A stretch of DNA of 64,000 bases from Adiantum capillus-veneris (taxonomy: Eukaryota > Streptophyta > Polypodiopsida > Polypodiales > Pteridaceae): assembly GCA_014529385.2 (NCBI GenBank), contig CM043942.1, positions 104,856,141 through 104,920,140 on the forward strand. The letters run 5' to 3'. Positions 46,786 through 57,540 of this stretch are shown in pieces; within the stretch, counting starts at the first letter, position 1, and every line of letters begins with the position of its first letter. The position numbers and the translations under genes were made by a program. The notes under the pieces are model-generated. The model saw only the letters and a list, made by a program, of their open reading frames with translations, was not told the DNA's origin and ran no database searches.

Positions 46786-47606
46786 TGAAACCGGCCCGCG
46801 GGGCGGTAGGCTTTGGCTTTCACCCGAAATTCTTTACTTTACTTTAGACACATAGAAGAGAGAGAGGAGTGCGAGGTGTGCGGGACATGACTTCTTGCAC
46901 CACACTGTACATGAGAGGGAACGCTTGCAGTCAATAGCTCTTAACTTGTGGCAAAATCCCCCAAATGAGCTCTCCTAGCTTAAAAATCACCGCCCATTTT
47001 TCTGCAAGAGGAAAGTGCACCAATTTATGCCACTTGGTGCATTTATAAGCAATTTTCCGTTTCGGAATTGCCGGCTAAAAATCTCCCGACTGGTTGCCCA
47101 ATTGACTTTGCGGCAGAGTTCTTAAATGTTTCCCTTGTCATTCCGGAGATTATGACGCGAACAGATTTCATGGCCCAAAATAGCAGTCCCCTAATTTTTA
47201 GGAGATGCTTCCGTTGGGCTCCCATTGGTCTTCTGACCATCTATCCCCATTGGGACGGCATCCAAAAATGCAATGTGTCCCAACTGTCTAGTACTTTCTT
47301 TTGGTGACCCCACCTTGACTTTGTGCCTTTATTGAGTTCACTTCCTAGTATCCACCAACTTGCTAAGTGTGACGGGGGGACCTACATGATCTTGAACTGA
47401 GCCTAGACATCCCTTTCAATACGATTTCTAGTGCTGACCCACTTCCCGTCTGCCGGTGAAACTATCGTTCACATTGGCCATACAATGTCCGATCATTTGC
47501 ACCTTCCAAAAGAGGGTCTCAAAAATAAAACAAAAATCATTGGAAAGAAACCAACAACTAAAGACGTTCTCGTGACATAGTTAACAGTTGCCACGTCCTC
47601 GTGACA
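46786..47606 (-). repeat. 5' LTR of K, internally deleted
   Basis: Starts TGAAACCGGCCCGC and ends CTCGTGACA. Compared with the 3' LTR it lacks the block from about 27832 to 29088, including the R module, so this LTR can no longer give a normal transcript end. Confidence 0.87.
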
Positions 47607-47714
47607 GTCTGTGCAACTGATCTTGTGCTTCTTTGTCAGTGGCTATTAGTGCTGCAAACCGAGTTAAAAATTCCGGTCAACTGAGGCTTCAATTTCCTTT
47701 TTTGGGCTGAAGTC

Positions 47715-47799
47715 ATGGCAAGCAAGATTGACAACATTAATCTTTTGCACATCAAGAAGCTTGAGGGTGCACGCAATTTTGCCATATGGCAAAAACAGT
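47715..47799 (+). pseudogene. Copia I gag start, before element H
   Basis: ATG at 47715: MASKIDNINLLHIKKLEGAR then NFAIWQKQ, the usual copia gag opening (L.G.N...W). 47607-47714 is the rest of the leader after K. Cut at 47799 (acagt) by H; continues at 56302. Confidence 0.8.
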
Positions 47800-48745
47800 T
47801 GTCATAATAACTAATATCTAATTCTCCTAAATGATTTTCTCATGTTAAACTGACCATTTAATATGGGGAAGTGCCAGGGGAGAAAAAGCTAGAATATTGG
47901 TTAAGCTGTCAGATCGACCACAGTAGGGATCCAAAGGAGGGAAAATAGGGATCCAAAGGGGGGGCCATCTGCAAAAGAACAAGGTGCATCAATGGGCTTA
48001 AAAGACCCTAAGGTTCAGCCCATTAAGACTTCCAAAATGCTAAGGTTCCAAACTTCAAAGGTTGTGTCCAAAGGTCAAAAGCCTAGGGAAAGTGGATGCT
48101 TTGTGTGTCCCAAAAAGTCTTTCACAAGCCCTACAAAGGAGGGGATGAGCCCAAAAGTAGGGGATGAGAGAGAAACTCTCTCTCACACACACACACACAC
48201 AAGCTCCCTTTACACAAAGGGAATGATGGACACATGTCAGCTCCCTAGCCCAGATGCCCACAAGGTGTACTCAAATCCTATTGGATGGCCTTGGAGGTGG
48301 ACCAATGAGAATTAGGCTAGAGTAAATCTAGTTTAATTAATTTAAAAACACTTAATAAAAGAACCAATAAGAATTAAGCTCTCTAGAAGACTATTGGATA
48401 GTCTCCCAAGGGGTTCAATGAGCATTCAGCAGCCGAATGGCTTGCCTGATTCCTATTGGCCAGGAGGCAAAGGGGTCCAATGAGAGTTTAGTTGCATTAA
48501 TTAATTACCTAAAGCTCTCACAAAAGGGGAAAGGGAGACACATGTCAGAAGGCTATTACTTATGCTGCTTAATTTCTCTCTCTTTTGAAGTATTGTTCAT
48601 GCTATCTAACTAGGTGTTATGCTTTTTGTTACTCTCTCCACCCAAGCACTCTTGTTATTCTCATTAGGAATCTATTCTAATTTAATGCTCACTATGTTCA
48701 TGCTATTTCCGCTACACACAAGTTACTAGGTCGTTAAATGTTACA
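47800..48745 (+). repeat. 5' LTR of H (946 bp)
   Basis: TGTCATAATAACTAATATC to TAAATGTTACA, with a short CA run at 48184-48200. Nearly identical to 55354-56296. Confidence 0.93.
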
Positions 48746-48746
48746 T

Positions 48747-48758
48747 TGGTATCAGAGC
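48747..48758 (+). promoter_or_regulatory. Primer-binding site of H
   Basis: TGGTATCAGAGC one base after the LTR; a leader of about 400 bp follows before the gag ATG at 49162. Confidence 0.94.
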
Positions 48759-49161
48759 ACAAGGTTTCTCTTTTCTTGCTCAAGAAGGGAGGTCCTCAAG
48801 CTAGCTATAAATGGTTGGTATTATTAATTGCATGTGAGTAAGTAGAATAGGGATTTCTCAGCCTTGCAGTGCGCCTGTCTTGGTGCAGAGAACGGGGCAT
48901 CACTGTCGAGAGCTATGGTCTTAATATTGGAGTCCTACGGGGCTTGCCTACGGCTTAACCACTATTGAGCTATTAGAAGCTTGACAGGAGCCAGCGTTGT
49001 TTTGGTGTTGAACGACCCTCTCTCCTATTTCTGTAATTAATGGTATTTGAGCCACGGGTACAATAGCTTGAGTGCTTTTTCTAAAGGGGTAAAGAGGAGT
49101 AGCAACTAGGTCTTGAAGTGCCAAAGTACACCTAAAAAGTTTACACCTAAAAGTTGTTAGA

Positions 49162-50592
49162 ATGGTTGACAATAGTAAAGAGAGTGAAATTAATGTTGAT
49201 AACTTTGATTTTGCTAATGAGCAGGCTCTGATGCTTGTTAACTATCTTGTTTCTAAGCTTCAACAAGCCATGGGCAATCCATCCCTCCAAAGTGAAGTAC
49301 AACAGCAGCTTCGTTCTCATGGGATTCTCCAAGCTCCTTTGCTCCCCACCATGACGAGAGAGCACCTAGGAAGCCTCCTAGAATTCAAGAGTCCCCACCG
49401 AAGGAACGAGAAAGAAGTGAGTCTCCTGCCACCTCGGCGGAGATGGCTCCACAAGACGGCGGGCTAAACGCTCTCCATCACCTCCAAAACGAGAAGACCA
49501 TCGCATGCTTCTCCACAGCATAATTCAAAGAGAGATGACAAAAAGCAAGAGAAGAAAAAGGCGAGAAAGAGGACACCCTCTTCTCCATCTTCTTCATCCT
49601 CTTCCTCTTATGAAATTGATGGTGAAGACAAAGAAGATCAAGGCAAGAAAAAGGCGAGAAGGAGGTCACCCTCTTCTCCATCTTCCTCAAATTCTTCATC
49701 TTCTGAAGAAAGGGATGGTGCAACTTTTGAACCATCAAAAAGAAGAGGCCATAGGAAATCCTATACCGTGTGGAAGAGGTCATTCAAGTTGAAGAAGTTC
49801 AAAGAGGGAGGGCAGAGCATCTCTTTCCTTACCTACGATGGCACCTTTGGTGCTACGGACAAAGTCTTGGCCTTTATCCAACAATTCCATGTGGCGTTTG
49901 GAGATGAGGGCTTCACGGAGTCCTCTAAGCTATGCCATCTAGATATGCACTTTCAAAAGTCCGCCAGACAATGGTGGTCTAGCCTACGGGCCAACGGTGA
50001 AGCTCCACGAACATGGAAAGCCTTAAGAGCTTCCATTATGAAGCAGTTTTTGGCCACCGATGCCAAAGACAAAGTACTTACCGAATGGAGAAGGTTGAAG
50101 CTCTCTCCCTACGAATCTATTCACAAATATGTAGACAAGTTTTGGGACTTATAACTCAAAGCCACTGTCTTCAAAAAGTTGGATTTTGGAGAGTAAAAGC
50201 AACAATTTTGTGCGGGCTTAACTGAAGAAATGGCGGAGTATGTCAACTCCCAAAGGCCACGCACCATATCGGCGGTTATACACCATACTATGGTGGCTTC
50301 TCGAATCGACTTCCAATCAGGGGCTAAGAGAAATTCTAAGCTCACGGAAAACAAGGGTTCCAATGAGCCTAAGGGAAAGGACAATGTCCAAAAGTCTCCT
50401 AAGGGCCATTCCTATAACGCTAAGGAGAAGGGAGTTTCCAAAGACAAAAACAAACTCTGTCCTGAAGAGCTTGAGCGTTGTGGCAAGGATAACCGTTGTT
50501 TCAAGTGCGGCGAGCAAGGGCATGCTTACCGCGCTTGTCCCCAAAAGAACACCTGCCATGAACCTCCTAGAGCTACCTTGGTCGAAATATAA
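49162..50592 (+). pseudogene. Gag of H
   Basis: ATG at 49162: MVDNSKESEINVDNFDFANE. A shift near 49450 is followed by a charged Ser/Arg/Lys-rich region (49490-49750) read in mixed frames. The Retrotrans_gag core spans 49795-50154 (KKFKEGGQSISFLTYDGTFG, WWSSLRANGEAPRTWKALRA), with a stop at 50152-50154. A CCHC knuckle lies at 50497-50538 (CFKCGEQGHAYRAC) and a stop at 50590-50592. The domains are complete but frames are broken. Confidence 0.85.
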
Positions 50593-50599
50593 GAGGAGG

Positions 50600-51273
50600 A
50601 AACTCACCACAAAGGATCTCCTCTATGCCATGCTTGGGAAAGGTAAGAGAACACGATGCTTTTATTCTCTTTGACCCTGGTTCTACTCACAATTTCATAT
50701 CCACAGAGTTGGCCACCAAGCTAGGCATACAAGCCTACGGAATGGGATATGTCCTACCCGCAAATGGTGCTTTAAGGGCCAAGAAGCTTTAGTCACTCCC
50801 TTAATCGAGAAATTGAGGCTCCATGTCCAAAGCTATGTGGATAAAGAGGACTTCTTTATCTCTCCTCTCAAGCATGAGGATGTAATCCTAGGGGCACCAT
50901 GGTTTGATCGCATGGCTGCCAATGTTGAATTCCCTGAAAGAAGAATCTACTTTAGGTTCAGGGAAAAAGATATGTACATAGATGCCAAGCAAATGGGTAA
51001 CACCACACCCATTGTAGATACACAAGCTTTCAATAAGTCAATAAAGAGCTCTATTTTCGTGCACATGATTTTTGTTAAAAATTCTCAAAATGAATCTAAT
51101 ATTTTAACAAAAGAAAATAAACACACTCACAAGGAATCAGAGTTATCCAACTTTCTCAAGGGGTTTCAAGATGTCTTTATTGACGACATCCCTTGTGAGC
51201 TACCTCCTAAACGAGGCAATGATGACCATGCAATTGAACTTCTTCCAGGAAGTTCACTGCCTAATAAACCTCA
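50600..51273 (+). pseudogene. Protease of H and start of the RT region
   Basis: Active site LFDPGSTHNFISTELATKLG near 50668-50725, frameshifted near 50780, then LHVQSYVDKEDFFISPLKHE, VILGAPWFDRMAANVEFPER and the linker to RT (FLKGFQDVFIDDIPCELPPK, IELLPGSSLPNKPQ). It is cut at 51273 exactly where gypsy RTs continue with P-Y-R; the next base is the first base of the inverted LTR. Confidence 0.85.
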
Positions 51274-53643
51274 ATGTAACATTTAATGGCTTAGTAACTT
51301 GTGTAGCGGAAAATAGCGTGAACATAGTGAGCATTTCATTAGAATAGATTCCTAATGAGAATAACAAGAGTGCTTGGGTGGAGAGAGCAACAAAAAGCAT
51401 AACACCTAGTTAGATAGCATGAACAATACTTCAAAAGAGAGAGAAATTGAGCAATTGACAATAGTTGAGGACCGGATTTGCATGGAGACGGTCCCCGCTC
51501 CAAAAGGCTTTGTATTTTGGTTTCTCCCATCGAAAGAGACATTTTACAATACAAATCTTTGTGTTCCTTCAATACTAGCTAGTGCAATGAAGATGGAAAC
51601 TTCAAGCACTAAGCAAAACACTTATCAAACACCACATCAATTCCCTCACGGTCTCAGACCCAAGACCTCACACACCTTCGAAGATGGTGAGAGCTAGCGG
51701 GGTATGAGAGTAGATTGAGAGGAAGGAGTAGTCTTACGAGAAAGATGTACATCTCCTCACATAATCACTCATATTAGCATAGCTTAGCTTAGTAATTAGC
51801 ATGGTAGAGGAGATGAGCATGCATTGAAGCTTGGCTCTTGGTTGGATTTGCATCACAAAGCCAAAAGTTGTTGGTGTAGGCCTTCCTTCTCACAAGCTTG
51901 GAGTAGGTGATAAGCTTTCCATTAAAGCTTGAGAAGGAGAGAGAGAGAGTCTTCTTGCTTCACACATGAGTTTGTGTGAGTGTGTGTGGATAATGCCTTG
52001 AGAAAATCAGCCCCCTCTCTCTCTTGGTCGACCCCTCTTGCTATTTGCTCATGCTGCAACCCTATTGGACCTCCCCAGGCCTAGCCAATGGAATTTCAAG
52101 AGCATGAGTGATAGCCTTCTGACATGTGTCCCCCTTTCCCCTTTTGTGAGAGCTTTAGGTAATTAATTAATGCAACTAAACCCTCATTGGACCCCTTTGT
52201 CTCCTGGCCAATAGGAATCAGGCAAGCCATTAGGCTCCTGAATGCTCATTGGACTCCTTGGGAGACTGTCCAATAGTCTTCTAGAGAGCTGAATTCTTAT
52301 TGGTTCTTTTATTAATTGTTTTTTAATTAATAAAACTAGATTTACTCTAGCCTAATTCTCATTGGTCCACCTCCATGGCCATCCAATAGGATTTGAGTAA
52401 ACCTTGTGGGCATCTAGGCTAGGGAGCTGACATGTGTCCCTCATTCCCTTTGTGTAAAGGGAGCTTGTGTGTGTGTGTGTGTGTGCGCGTATGTTTCTCT
52501 CTCATCCCCTACTTGCAAGGCTCGTCCCCTCCTATGTAGGGATTATGAAGACTTTTTGGGACACATACAAAACATCCAATTTCCCTAAAGTGTGACCTTT
52601 GGACACAACCTTTGAATTTTGGAACCTTAGCATTTTGTCTTAATGGGTTGAACCTTAGGGTGATATAAGCCCATTGTAGCACATTGCTCTTTTGCAGATG
52701 GCCTCCCCTTTGGATCCCTACTGTGGTTGGTCTGTCAGCTCAACCAATATTCTAGCTTTTTCTCCCCTGGTACTTCTCCATATTAAATGATCAGTTTAAC
52801 ATGAGAAAATCATTAGGAGAATTAGATATTAGTTGTTATGACATTACCTCTCTCTTGAAATCATAGTCGTCCTTGACTATGGGGTAGAGAAGATAAAGCA
52901 TATTCATTAGTCCTTTTTCCTAACACAGAGGATCCCTATGTTACCCTATGACATCATCCCAGAATGGATGACTAGTCCATTTGGCGCTTGAGAGCCTAAG
53001 CTGCCGCAAGCATGTCTGCACATTAGTCCTATTAATCTTCCATGATAGAGTGACAAGTTCTACTTGGTGTTCGGGAGACGTCGTCTCCGCAAACTTGATC
53101 TAAGCATGCATACTAGTTCATTTTTGTACACAATAAAGAAAAAGAGAGTCTTATAAGACAAAAACTTTGTTCATTTTTAACATTTGTACATTTGCTTACT
53201 CTTGGGAAGCATTGTAAGCATCGACAAGGTTTAGATTATCCTTTAATTGTATGCCTTGTATCCATCTAGCATCTTCAAAAGGATAATTCTTAAACTTAAT
53301 AAGATATCGTCGGATAGTCTTACCGCCTCTTAGTACCTTGTCTTCATGTCGGAGAATGGACAGCCCTCTTCTGGGTCCTCGATCTCCGGTGGGTCTTCAA
53401 TAGTTGGTTCTTTAGGTGGCTCTCCTTTGTAAGGCTTTAGTAGGCTCACATGGAAAGCATTGTGTATGAGCCAATGGTTGGGCAACTTGAGTTGATAGGC
53501 CATTTCATTGATTGGCTTAAGAGTCTGAAAGGGATTGTAGTACCTTTTTGCTAACTTAGCATAATACTTTTGGTGTCCCGTAGGATTCTTGCCCATCGTA
53601 TGCCTTAATCGAGCCTTGGGAAATCTGAGTAAGACCCAATTAC
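51274..53643 (-). mobile_element. Inverted block: LTR, PPT, chromodomain and integrase end of family H
   Basis: Reverse complement of about 54557-56296: LTR 51274 to about 52839 (edge TGTAACATTTAATGG to TTGTTATGACA), PPT complement at 52840-52858, chromodomain region near 53210-53340, then GKNPTGHQKYYAKLAKRYYN and [20 protein letters not shown] (53596-53400). The LTR here has about 660 bp (51445-52105) that the two outer LTRs lack. Together with the outer 3' end it forms two long inverted arms around the integrase. Confidence 0.9.
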
Positions 53644-53645
53644 TT

Positions 53646-54600
53646 TACAAGATGGTTATCTTGTCTATGGCAATAGACTATGCGTTACTAGCTCACTACG
53701 TGAGAAAGTAATGTATGAATCGCATGCTCCTCCTTATGCAGGGAATAGAGGGATTCAGTCTACCCTAAAAGGGATTGAAACATATTTCTATTGGCCTACC
53801 ATGAAAGCAAACATACAAGAGTATGTTTCTAAATGTGTGGTATGCCAAAAGACGAAGTTTGATAGAGAGAAGCAACATGGATTGCTTCAACCTTTGCCAA
53901 TCCTTAATTCACCATGGGAGAGCATATCCATGGATTTTATCTTTGGATTGCCTAAGTCTATCCATGGGAATACGGAAATATGGATGATAGTAGACAGGTT
54001 CAGTAAACAAGCTCATTTTATACCTGTCAAAAAGACTGTCAAAGCCCATCAAATGGCAACCCTCTTCATTTCACAAATCTTCAAGTACCATGGCTTGCCA
54101 ATGTCCATAGTGTCGGATAGAGATCCTAGAATGACTAGTAATTTCTGGAAGGGTCTCTTTGAGAATTTAGGGACAAGGCTAAACTTCTCTTCGGCCTATC
54201 ACCCACAAACGGATGGCCAAAGTGAAATAGCTAACCTAACAATTGTTGATCTACTAAAAGCCTATGTAACGGAAGTAGATCAAAGATCCGAATGGGAGAA
54301 GTACTTACCCTCAGTGGAGTATTCCTACAATAACATTGTACATACTTCCATGGGATAAGCACCTTTTGAGGTAATGGAGGGAGATCAAAAAGTCTCCTTC
54401 TACTTGAGGTACACGGGAAGATCTTCGCTGCAGATGAGTATAGCCGAGACCTACAAGAATCTTTCCAAAAGATTAAGGATGCGATCTCTATCTCACAACA
54501 AAGGCAAAAGGCTGCTGCTGATAAGCATAGAAGAGCCCAAGCCTTTAAAGAAAATGATTAGGTCTTACTCAAATTTCCCAAGGCTCGATTAAGGCACACG
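53646..54600 (+). pseudogene. Integrase of H
   Basis: LQDGYLVYGNRLCV, finger H-x-H...C-x2-C (ESHAPPYAGNRGIQSTLKGI ... KCVVCQKTKF), core with three acidic sites: MIVDRFSKQAHFIPVKK, SIVSDRDPRMTSNF and HPQTDGQSEIANLT. Open for about 235 codons to TAA at 54356-54358 (STMG-stop-APFEV), then continued in shifted frames. The catalytic triad looks intact. Confidence 0.9.
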
Positions 54601-55013
54601 ATGGGCAAGAATCCTACGGGACACCAAAAGTACTATGCTAAGTTAGCAAAAAGGTACTATGGTCCCTTCCAGATTCTTAGCCAATCAATGAGATGGCCTA
54701 TCAACTCAACTTGCCTAGCCATTGGCTCATACACAATGCTTTCCATGTGAGCCTATTAAAGCCTTATAAAGGAGAGCCACCTCAAGAACCAACTATTGAA
54801 GACCCACCGGAGATCGAGGACCAAGAAGAGGTAGTGCAGCTCGAGTCCATTCTCCGACATGAAGACAAGGTACTAAGAGGCGGTAAGACTATCCGACGAT
54901 ATCTTATTAAGTTTAAAAATTATCATTTTGAAGATGCTAGATGGATGCAAGGCATACAATTAAAGGATAACCTAAACCTTGTCAATGCTTACAATGCTTC
55001 CCAAGCGTAAGCA
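54601..55013 (+). pseudogene. Integrase tail and chromodomain of H
   Basis: GKNPTGHQKYYAKLAKRYYG, shift near 54680, then [40 protein letters not shown] and the chromodomain VLRGGKTIRRYLIKFKNYHF ... WMQGIQL, ending near 55008. 55014-55337 is non-coding. Confidence 0.87.
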
Positions 55014-55337
55014 AATGTACAAATGTTAAAAATGAACAAAGTTTTTGTCTTATAAGACTCTTTTTCTTTATTGTGCACAAAAATGAAGTAGTATGCATGC
55101 TTAGATCAAGATTGCGGAGACGACGTCTCCCAAACACCAAGTAGAACTTGTCACTCTACTATGGAAGATTGATAGGACTAATGTGCAGACATGCTTGCGG
55201 CAGCTAAGCACCAAATGGACTAGTCATCCATTCTGGAACGATATCGTAGGGTAACATAGGGATCCTCTACCCACTAGGAAAAAGGACTAATGAATATGCT
55301 GTATCTTCTCTACCCTATAGTCGAGGACGACTATGAT

Positions 55338-55353
55338 TTCAAGAGAGAGGTAA
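55338..55353 (+). promoter_or_regulatory. Polypurine tract of H
   Basis: TTCAAGAGAGAGGTAA directly before the 3' LTR; the inverted copy is at 52840-52858. Confidence 0.85.
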
Positions 55354-56296
55354 TGTCATAATAACTAATATCTAATTCTCCTAAATGATTTTCTCATGTT
55401 AAACTGATCATTTAATATGGGGAAGTGCCAGGGGAGGAAAAGCTAGAATATTGGTTAAGCTGTCAGATCGGCCACAGTAGGGATCCAAAGGAGGGAAAAT
55501 AGGGATCCAAAGGGGGGGCCATCTGCAAAAGAGCAAGGTGCAACAATGGGCTTAAAAGACCCTAAGGTTCATCCCATTAAGACTTCCAAAATGTTAAGGT
55601 TTCAAAATTCAAAGGTTGTGTCCAAAAGTCAAAAGCTTAGGGAAATTGAATGCTTTGTGTGTGTCTCAAAAAGTCTTTCACAAGCCCTACAAAGGAGGAG
55701 GCGAGCCTAAGAAGTAGGGGATGAGAGAGAAACTCACACACACACACACACACAAGCTCCCTTTACACAAAGGGAATGAGAGACACATGTCAGCTCCCCA
55801 GCCCAGATACGCACAAGGTGTACTCAAATCCTATTGGATGGCCTTGGAGGTGGACCAATGAGAATTAGGCTAGAGTAAATCTAGTTTAATTAATTTAAAA
55901 ACACTTAATAAAAGAACCAATAAGAATTAAGCTCTCTAGAAGACTATTGGACAGTCTACCAAGGGGTCCAATGAGCATTCAGCAGCCCAATGGCTTGCCT
56001 GATTCCTATTGGCCAAGAGGCGAAGGGATCCAATGAGAGTTGAGTTGCATTATTAATTAGCAAAATCTCACTAAAGGGGAAAGGGGGATACATGTCAGAA
56101 GGCTATCACTTATGATGCTTAATTTCTCTCTCTTTTGAAGTATTGTTCATGCTATCTAACTAGGTGTTATGCTTTTTGTTGCTCTCTCCACCCAAGCACT
56201 CTTGTTATTCTCATTAGGAATCTATTCTAATGAAATGCTCACTATGTTCATGCTATTTTTTGCTACACACAAGTTACTAGGCCATTAAATGTTACA
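55354..56296 (+). repeat. 3' LTR of H (943 bp)
   Basis: Same edges and length as the 5' LTR; CA run at about 55737-55753. Forms the outer part of the right inverted arm. Confidence 0.93.
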
Positions 56297-56301
56297 ACAG
56301 T

Positions 56302-57090
56302 GCTACAGTGTCTTGGTGCAGAAGAAACAGGTGAAGCCTATGAAGACAAAGTGGGTATGACCAGCAGACATAGAGCAATCGTATTGGAAAGATTTGGATG
56401 AGCTTGCACGATCTACGATAGAGCTTTCAGTTTCCGACTCTTTGCTATTCAACAAGAGAAGTTGAATTTTGCCTATGCTATGTGGACTAGACTTGAGGAG
56501 TTGTATGCTCAAAAAAATGCTTCTAGCAAGGTTTACTGGTTGAAGAAGTTGATGGACCTTGGATGAAGGAAGGTACAACCATGACTAAACATCTTAATGA
56601 GTTCAACTCGGTTTTCAACATTGATGATGAACTCAAAGCTACTTTCCTACTATGCACTTTACCTGAAAGTTGGGATACATTCAGGACAGCCATAAGCAAC
56701 TCCAATGCTATGTCGATGTATTCTGATGTGGAGAGCTCTTTGCTAATGGAAGAGCTGAACAGACGGAATATTGCAGCTAATTAGTCTTCCAGTGCATTGC
56801 ATACCAGAGGTAGATCTCAACAAAAGGGGGAATTGGAAAACAGCGGCAGTAAGAAATCTCGTGGGAAAGATGTTGAGTGCCATCATTATGGCAAGAAACA
56901 ACACTTTAATCGTTATTGCTTTAAGTGGAAGAAAGAGAAAGGCAAGGGTAAAAAGTTTGATGATAGTAGGGATGGCAAAAAGGATGGTCAACCTGAAAAG
57001 AAGAGCACGGTTAAGATAGAGGAAACCATTGTAGTTAGTCATGAGGACAGTGGCAATGATATTCTTTTTGCTTCTTCTTTTACAACATAA
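56302..57090 (+). pseudogene. Copia I gag, after element H
   Basis: SYWKDLDELARSTIELSVSD, shift, FAYAMWTRLEELYAQKNASS, MKEGTTMTKHLNEFNSVFNI, LCTLPESWDTFRTAISNSNA and a damaged knuckle CHHYGKKQHFNRYC near 56880. Stops at 56565-56567 and 56782-56784 break it. The gag type is that of copia J, but this copy is much older. Confidence 0.82.
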
Positions 57091-57540
57091 TCTTTGGTTG
57101 TTGATTCTAATGATGAGATGCACACCTAGATTTTGGATTCAGGTGCTTCATTCCATGTGACACCACATCGGGAATGGTTCTCTAGCTACAGTGCTGACAG
57201 ATAGGGTGTTGTTCACTTGGGCGACAACCATGCATGTGATATTGAGGGAATCGACAATGTGCAACTGAAATTTCAGCATGGATCAGATTTTACATTGCAT
57301 CATGTGAGGCATGTACTTGAGCTCAAGAAGAGATTGATAAGCACAGGGCAACTAGATGTTGATGGCTATCGCACTACCTTCGGGGATAGCAGGTGGAAAA
57401 TCAGCAAGGGATGTAGGATCATTACTAGAGGTCCTATAAGTGACACTCTGTATCCACTTAATGTATCTAGTGTACGGGACCATATAGTCGCCATAATCGA
57501 GCAGCCAAGTGTGGCGTAGTAGGTTGGGACACATGAGTAA
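57091..57540 (+). pseudogene. Copia I protease region
   Basis: ILDSGASFHVTPHREWFSSY at about 57131-57190, with a TAG just before where Trp is usual, then HLGDNHACDIEGIDNVQLKF and LKKRLISTGQLDVDGYRTTF. The frame ends at 57519. Confidence 0.82.

Larger units (their letters stand above)
27759..47606 (-). mobile_element. Ty3/gypsy chromovirus K with three nested elements
   Basis: Outer edges are TGAAACC (27759) and GTGACA (47606), flanked by perfect gtctg copies at 27754-27758 and 47607-47611. On the minus strand the order is 5' LTR (46786-47606), tRNA-Glu-like PBS, gag start (46431-46688), element L (40656-46425), rest of gag, PR, RT, RNase H, IN, chromodomain, PPT and 3' LTR (27759-35388, which contains Q and J). 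Removing insertions gives about 7 kb of internal sequence and LTRs of about 1.44 kb (3') and 0.82 kb (5', internally deleted). Catalytic residues are mutated, so the copy is dead. Confidence 0.9.
47800..56296 (+). mobile_element. Ty3/gypsy chromovirus H with an inverted internal 3' end
   Basis: TGTCATAATAAC to GTTACA with perfect acagt target duplications (47795-47799 and 56297-56301) inside copia I gag. The order is LTR, PBS, gag, protease; then an inverted block holding a second LTR, PPT, chromodomain and integrase end (51274-53643); then integrase, chromodomain, PPT and LTR in normal orientation. Reverse transcriptase and RNase H are absent. Confidence 0.92.

Noticed and set aside
46769-46825. 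A tRNA-Glu gene or tRNA-derived SINE
   Set aside because: Only the 3' end and anticodon-arm-like pieces are present, in the wrong spacing and order for a tRNA; no A/B box promoter or D arm.
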